Source: a bacterium
Lineage (GTDB): Bacteria; Orphanbacterota; Orphanbacteria; Orphanbacterales; Orphanbacteraceae
Reading direction: 5' to 3'
Length of the DNA stretch: 64,000 nt
Assembly: GCA_025782575.1 (NCBI GenBank)
Contig: JALGYY010000044.1
Coordinates: forward strand, 60,973 to 124,972
Position numbers and translations under genes: made by a program. Positions 60,205 through 64,000 of this stretch are shown here, in pieces (positions within the stretch are counted from its first letter, which is position 1; each line of letters starts with the position of its first letter). The notes below the pieces were generated by a model, which was given only the letters and a program-made list of their open reading frames with translations, ran no database searches and had not been told where the DNA came from.

Positions 60205-62313
60205 ATGAAGGCCCGAGGCACCTCGATCGATGAGTCCGGGAAAGATAAGCACCGATCCTTCCCACTATCCGGTCTGCCGGCTCTGGTTATTCTCGCTCTG
60301 GCACTCTTCTTTGTTTCTTTGAGCTTCACGCCCATCACCAACAATGACATCTGGCTCCACCTGGCTGTGGGGGAATGGATCGTCGATCACGGCGAAGTCC
60401 CGACCACTGATCCATTTTCCTATACCGCTTCGGGGGCGTCGTTCATTGCGCACGAATGGCTGGCGGGCGTCCTGTTTTACTCGGTCTATCGGGGAGCCGG
60501 CCTTTCAGGTCTCATGTTCATGAAGACGCTCTTCTGGATGGCGGCGCTCGGACTTGCCGGGTGGGCGGCGCTTCGGGCGGGGGGGAGCAACGTTGCTGTG
60601 CTCGGCTCCCTGTTTCTTGCAATCGTCATCGGGAACGGCCGGTTTCTGGAGCGCCCCGAGATTTTCACGTATGCCATCACAGGAGCTTACTTCTGGGTGC
60701 TCGGGGAAGAGCATCGGCGATGGAGAGCAGGGGCAATTGATACCGCGGGCGGTGGCGGCCGAACGGCGGCGAGCCTCCTGTGGGTTCTGGTCCCTTCGCA
60801 GCTCGTCTGGGTGCAGACTCACGGCGCGTTCGTTACCGGACCGATTTTGTGCGCCCTGTTTCTCGCGACCACGACGATCGAATCGATTTTCGTCTGGAAG
60901 AAATCGCCGGGACGACGCCGTCTGCTGACCGGTGCGTTCGTACTCGCCTCGCTGATCGCCGCAGGCCTAATCAATCCGAACGGACTGCATCTCTACGAGA
61001 CGGCGTTACGATTGACCGAAGGGACTCCGGAACTCAATTTCGAGTGGCAACCCCTATTCGAGTCCACTCCGGCACTTCGTTCGTCCGTCGGCATCACGTT
61101 CTGTTTCTGGGTCGCACTTCTCGGTGCGGGGGCGTTGTTCGGCGCCGTTCGTGACAGTAGGCGCACGATGAGGAGCGGGGCGATTCGGGCTGCGCTGTTC
61201 ACGATACTTGTTACCGGGCTGACAATGGGACTCGCCCGGGGAGGCGACGGCGCGCTTATTCTCGCGGTCCTGATAATCGCGATCAGCCTGGCGCTCTTGC
61301 TACGAAGTCGCCGGATCCCCTTCTGGCTCCTCGGAACGACCGCGCTCTACTTCTATCTCGCTGTCCGTTACAACCGGAACACGGCACTGTTCGCCATCGG
61401 TACGCTACCTGTTCTCGCATTATGTTTTACTTCGGAGGAGAGACCCCGCGCGCATATCAGGCGGCTCATGCTCTCGATCATTCTTCTCCTGTCGATCGCC
61501 GGTACAATTCTGACATTTACGATCGGCTGGCCTTATGCACCGGGAATCGCCAAGAAATCAGGTCTCGGTGCCGGTCCCAATATTCCGGTGAAAGCGATGG
61601 ATTACATCGAAGAAAACGGCATTTCGGGCCGCGTCATGAACTCATATTCCTACGGCGCCTATATCGTCTTTCGAGCGTATCCGGAGACACAGGTATTCAT
61701 CGACAGCAGAAACAGAATTGTCTATCCACCCGAGATCTACTCCCGGTTCCGTACCGCCGCCAATGACATGCAGACCGCTCAAGAGCTCTTCGACGAATAC
61801 CGGCCGGTCTACGCGATGATTCAGTACGATCGATATTCATTCCAGGGGCATGATCCGGCAGTGGCTTTCTTTCTCAGCCGGTCTCCCGAGTGGGCGCTTG
61901 TCTATTTCGACGACCGATCGCTCGTCTTTCTGAATCGTAACGCCGGATATGCCGACCTGATCGCGGCGGACGGGTTCAATCTGCTGAATCCGGTTCTCTA
62001 TCAACCGGGAACCGAGCAGGCGTTCGATCTACGAATGAGACCGGGATACGAGCGCGAAACGGCCCGCGCCATCGCCCGGTTTCCCGAAAGCGTGACGGCA
62101 ATGTTCCTGAGGGGAGAGGCGCTTACCGGAGCGGGGGAGCCGGAAGAGGCGCTCGCTCTTCTGGAATCGCTTTTGCAAAAAGATCCCCGCCATATTCCCG
62201 CCATGATCGCCGCCGCCAACCGGTGTAAGCGCCTCGGCCTAGCAGGAGAAGAACGTAGATGGATCGAAGAAGTGAAATCGCTTCATGGGGAGATCGAGGT
62301 TGTTCGGGAATGA
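60205..62313 (+). CDS. Multi-TM membrane protein with short C-terminal TPR (third family member)
   Basis: ATG 60205, with GCGAGGG just upstream, gives 702 aa; the open frame extends to 60127. The first TM is followed by a loop with NNDIWLHLAVGEWIV and then DPFSYTASGASFIAHEWLAGVLFY, as in GT-C-like dolichol-type transferases. Ten or more TM helices run to about residue 450, then a soluble part with DYIEENGISGRVMNSYSYGAYIVFRAYPETQVFIDSR (in part) and a final TPR-like pair (GEPEEALALLESLLQKDPRH). The plan is shared with the proteins at 13652 and 29409, although sequence similarity is low. Function as a membrane glycosyltransferase is possible but less certain than for the other two. Confidence 0.7.
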   Translation: MKARGTSIDESGKDKHRSFPLSGLPALVILALALFFVSLSFTPITNNDIWLHLAVGEWIVDHGEVPTTDPFSYTASGASFIAHEWLAGVLFYSVYRGAGLSGLMFMKTLFWMAALGLAGWAALRAGGSNVAVLGSLFLAIVIGNGRFLERPEIFTYAITGAYFWVLGEEHRRWRAGAIDTAGGGGRTAASLLWVLVPSQLVWVQTHGAFVTGPILCALFLATTTIESIFVWKKSPGRRRLLTGAFVLASLIAAGLINPNGLHLYETALRLTEGTPELNFEWQPLFESTPALRSSVGITFCFWVALLGAGALFGAVRDSRRTMRSGAIRAALFTILVTGLTMGLARGGDGALILAVLIIAISLALLLRSRRIPFWLLGTTALYFYLAVRYNRNTALFAIGTLPVLALCFTSEERPRAHIRRLMLSIILLLSIAGTILTFTIGWPYAPGIAKKSGLGAGPNIPVKAMDYIEENGISGRVMNSYSYGAYIVFRAYPETQVFIDSRNRIVYPPEIYSRFRTAANDMQTAQELFDEYRPVYAMIQYDRYSFQGHDPAVAFFLSRSPEWALVYFDDRSLVFLNRNAGYADLIAADGFNLLNPVLYQPGTEQAFDLRMRPGYERETARAIARFPESVTAMFLRGEALTGAGEPEEALALLESLLQKDPRHIPAMIAAANRCKRLGLAGEERRWIEEVKSLHGEIEVVRE

Positions 62314-62395
62314 GGACCGCTGCGTGCACACGACGACGACTAGCCGCGACTGTTTGAACTGTCTCCTTCCCGATATTCCCGCTCCTTACATCCGG

Positions 62396-62524
62396 CTACC
62401 GCAAGACAACCGTCTTCTTCGTTACGATCTTACCAAATTTGGTACTTGCTGAGACGGATTGAAAACAGGCAGCGAACAGGAGAGTGAGAATGAGCATCTG
62501 AGCGCGCATCAGGGAACTCCTCAT
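62396..62524 (-). CDS. Short secreted ORF, possibly truncated
   Basis: A 42-codon frame (ATG 62524 to TAG 62396) lies 11 nt after the stop of the next gene upstream and encodes a signal peptide with a lipobox-like LLFAAC, then SVSASTKFGKIVTKKTVVLR. The start has only a weak GGA site. The end, in the middle of a beta-strand-like segment, suggests a truncated gene rather than a full protein. It was too short for ordinary gene calling. Confidence 0.4.
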   Translation of the reverse strand: MRSSLMRAQMLILTLLFAACFQSVSASTKFGKIVTKKTVVLR

Positions 62525-62535
62525 GTGAAATCCGG

Positions 62536-63102
62536 TTAGCGAAACAACTGTTTGACCTCACTCCAGGAACCGTCATGCGTATGAGCCCCCTGTTTTACAC
62601 GGGAAGCAATCGGAAGATTGCCATAAGGGCAGGTTCGGAGAGTGCGGGCAGAGACCCTGCCTCCCAGGCCAGCGCCCCCGTCTATGACAGCGTAGTAGGT
62701 TCGATTCGGTTCAAGACAAATCTCGATGATTTCGACGGAGTCGAATCCTGAGCACGACTTTGCAACACAGTCATTTTCGTCACAGGATCCGAGGAGCATG
62801 AGATCGACATCGGCCACGTGGCCCGGGTCCGGGCTGAGAAGCCGAATCCTCACCTGCACACCAAGGCCGGGCGGAGTGGTGAGTGTGTAGACTACGTCCC
62901 CTCCGGTGCCGCTGCACGCACACGCATAGACCCGGACGTTGTCAGGATAGTTGAACGGATCTCTGGATTGACTCGCTCCATTCAAAACGAGCGGGGTAGC
63001 GTAACTACAATCCAGGAGACCGGCTAATGCTGCTGTGGGGCCGAGGAACAACGAAAGAACGAGAAAACCTGTAAACGCCATCGCTTCAATCCTCACGTAC
63101 AT
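62536..63102 (-). CDS. Secreted protein of unknown function with Cys pairs
   Basis: ATG 63102 follows TGAGGAGGTG. The 188-aa product has a signal peptide (AFTGFLVLSLFLGPTAALA), then a beta-rich domain with several cysteines (DCSY, ACACSG, GSCDENDCVAKSCSG, ICLE, RTCPYG), probably disulfide-bonded. The pattern VRIRLLSPDPGHVADVDLMLLGSC and RTYYAVIDGGAG is like pre-peptidase C-terminal (PPC) domains. It ends WSEVKQLFR, a motif shared with the decayed ORF just upstream. Function unknown. Confidence 0.7.
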   Translation of the reverse strand: MYVRIEAMAFTGFLVLSLFLGPTAALAGLLDCSYATPLVLNGASQSRDPFNYPDNVRVYACACSGTGGDVVYTLTTPPGLGVQVRIRLLSPDPGHVADVDLMLLGSCDENDCVAKSCSGFDSVEIIEICLEPNRTYYAVIDGGAGLGGRVSARTLRTCPYGNLPIASRVKQGAHTHDGSWSEVKQLFR

Positions 63103-63397
63103 GGGAACACCTCCTCAAGTCATAACCACGTTGCCGAAACAGCTGTTCCGCTTCGCTCCATACAGCTCCAGAGCTACTGGGATCACATCCCCGAGCTTCC
63201 AAGCCCCCCATACCCGAAGTGAAAGACGTTGCCCGGACTGTTCCACGGACCCTCGGGTTGACTCGGGCATTCACAAAATTCGGCTTAGCGTAGTTCTGAT
63301 TCAGGTCACTGACCAATGCCGGGAAAGGGCTGAGGAGCCCACAAAAGAGCAGCGTGATAGGAACTGCTACCGCTCTTGTCTCCACGTACACGGTCAT
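63086..63397 (-). pseudogene. Decayed relative of the neighbouring secreted protein gene
   Basis: A 103-codon frame starts with a hydrophobic leader (AVAVPITLLFCGLLSPFPALV), lacks the Cys-rich domain, and then has AVWSEAEQLFR, close to the WSEVKQLFR end of the downstream gene. There the neighbour has a TAA stop, while this frame has CAA and reads on for 15 codons into the next gene's start. An internal deletion plus loss of the stop would explain this. It could also be a short functional protein, but I think decay is more likely. Confidence 0.45.
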
Positions 63398-64000
63398 CGT
63401 CCTGTTTTCTGGACGAACGCCTAAGAAGCGTCGTTTGGTGGAGCCGCGCGGTCAGATCGGCGGATGAGTAGGCTTGGAGATAGGCAACATGACTACCGGC
63501 ACGGGGTCCTCGGCGCAAACTTTCGCTCATTCCAAGTTCGGAGTCTTGATTTAGTTTATACCACTAGCTAGGGGAAATCAATGAATGCTTCTCGATAGCG
63601 GTTCTATAACGGTATTGGCAGACTGGAACTTTACCTATAACAGGTTGAAATCACCGAAAAGCATAACGTCAATTCGCGGATGTTATCGGCAAAGCGCTCT
63701 GCTCGGCGCCGGTCGTTGTTTAGCCTCGAATTGCTCGACTATTTTGAATTTTCTATCGATTTCAAGAAATATTGCTTGACAGGTTCTGGAGCGCGCCAAG
63801 CTCGACTGTCTCTGGTTACTTGCCAGGCTCCCGCGAGTACGCATCTCGTCCTGGTGAGTGAACAGCTCGCGACCTTATTTTTCGAGTTTCTGAATCCAAC
63901 CGCGATCGATCTTGCGCCGCCTCTCTCGAAGCCGAAAAAGAGGGTGTTAGAATGTTTATGGGGCTTGGATCGACAAGGGTAGATGTGTGAGGAGGAATGT
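63398..64000. other. 603-bp region without a supported gene, right edge
   Basis: Nothing gene-like can be supported. Two short plus-strand frames lack features. The local sequence is more AT-rich than the rest near 63545-63680. Confidence 0.4.
63945..63953 (+). promoter_or_regulatory. Possible extended -10 promoter for a gene beyond the right edge
   Basis: TG-T-TAGAAT fits an extended -10 element. A GAGGAGG ribosome-binding sequence lies at 63989-63995, so a gene probably starts just past 64000. Confidence 0.3.

Noticed and set aside
62538-62551. GAAACAACTGTTTG as a further activator site
   Set aside because: It encodes the QLFR end of a protein and the spacing is 2 bp, not 3.

Overview
The window looks like a chromosomal segment of a Gram-negative-type (diderm) bacterium of roughly 55-60% GC that does not closely match the model phyla. 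The evidence is multiheme c-type cytochromes on lipoproteins, an O-antigen-type Wzm/Wzt exporter, a type III secretion gate protein, and two sigma-54 activators. An EF-Tu with an unusual switch I, an acidic N-terminal extension on NusG and many TPR-tailed membrane glycosyltransferase-like proteins argue for a deep-branching lineage (FCB- or PVC-like candidate phyla are my guess). Exact taxonomy cannot be settled from this sequence alone.

Layout. 1-13,452 (minus strand): the classic translation/transcription block tRNA-Thr, tRNA-Tyr, tRNA-Gly, tRNA-Thr, tuf, tRNA-Trp, secE, nusG, rplK, rplA, rplJ, rplL, rpoB, rpoC (rpoC is cut by the left edge), read from a near-consensus promoter at 13,424-13,452. 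13,652-17,808: a TPR-tailed membrane glycosyltransferase, a GT2 enzyme, a long inverted repeat, an ECF sigma factor and a two-TM partner. 17,976-29,336: a redox island. It holds an octaheme lipoprotein, a PAS/sigma-54 activator, an operon of an 11-heme cytochrome c/b fusion with a small membrane protein and a GMC flavoprotein, and a divergent operon of a TPR protein, an 11-heme lipoprotein interrupted by an in-frame UGA, and a tandem rhodanese lipoprotein. A canonical -24/-12 promoter and two palindromic upstream sites precede the divergent operon. An ArsC-type phosphatase-fold protein and an excisionase-type HTH protein follow.

29,409-37,514: a second TPR membrane glycosyltransferase, an FGE-fold lipoprotein, a very large TPR/GAF/sigma-54 activator co-transcribed with a small secreted protein, a second copy of the inverted repeat, and a degenerate nucleotidyltransferase. 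37,695-39,626: Mrp, DUF971 and pterin dehydratase. 39,750-49,425: a surface-glycan cluster (wzm, wzt, two GT4-type enzymes, a 1626-residue multi-enzyme fusion, a GT2). 49,468-52,279: a Zn-ribbon protein with a histone-H1-like tail, then parB, parA and two parS sites. 52,463-64,000: a beta-CASP nuclease, a lipoprotein, YjbQ, a double-FHA tail-anchored protein, a cupin, a small membrane protein, an isolated sctV, a third TPR membrane protein, and a run of short secreted ORFs, one of which looks decayed.

Most interesting system: the 25,075-28,232 operon. The reading frame of the multiheme lipoprotein is interrupted only by a UGA at codon 84. A stem-loop at the right distance after it fits the bacterial SECIS model, so this is probably a selenocysteine-containing multiheme cytochrome. 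With a co-transcribed tandem rhodanese lipoprotein it resembles the ExtKL/ExtH pairing of Geobacter ext clusters, here under sigma-54 control and next to a CbcL-like quinol:cytochrome protein. A periplasmic chalcogen (Se/Te/S) redox role is the working inference.
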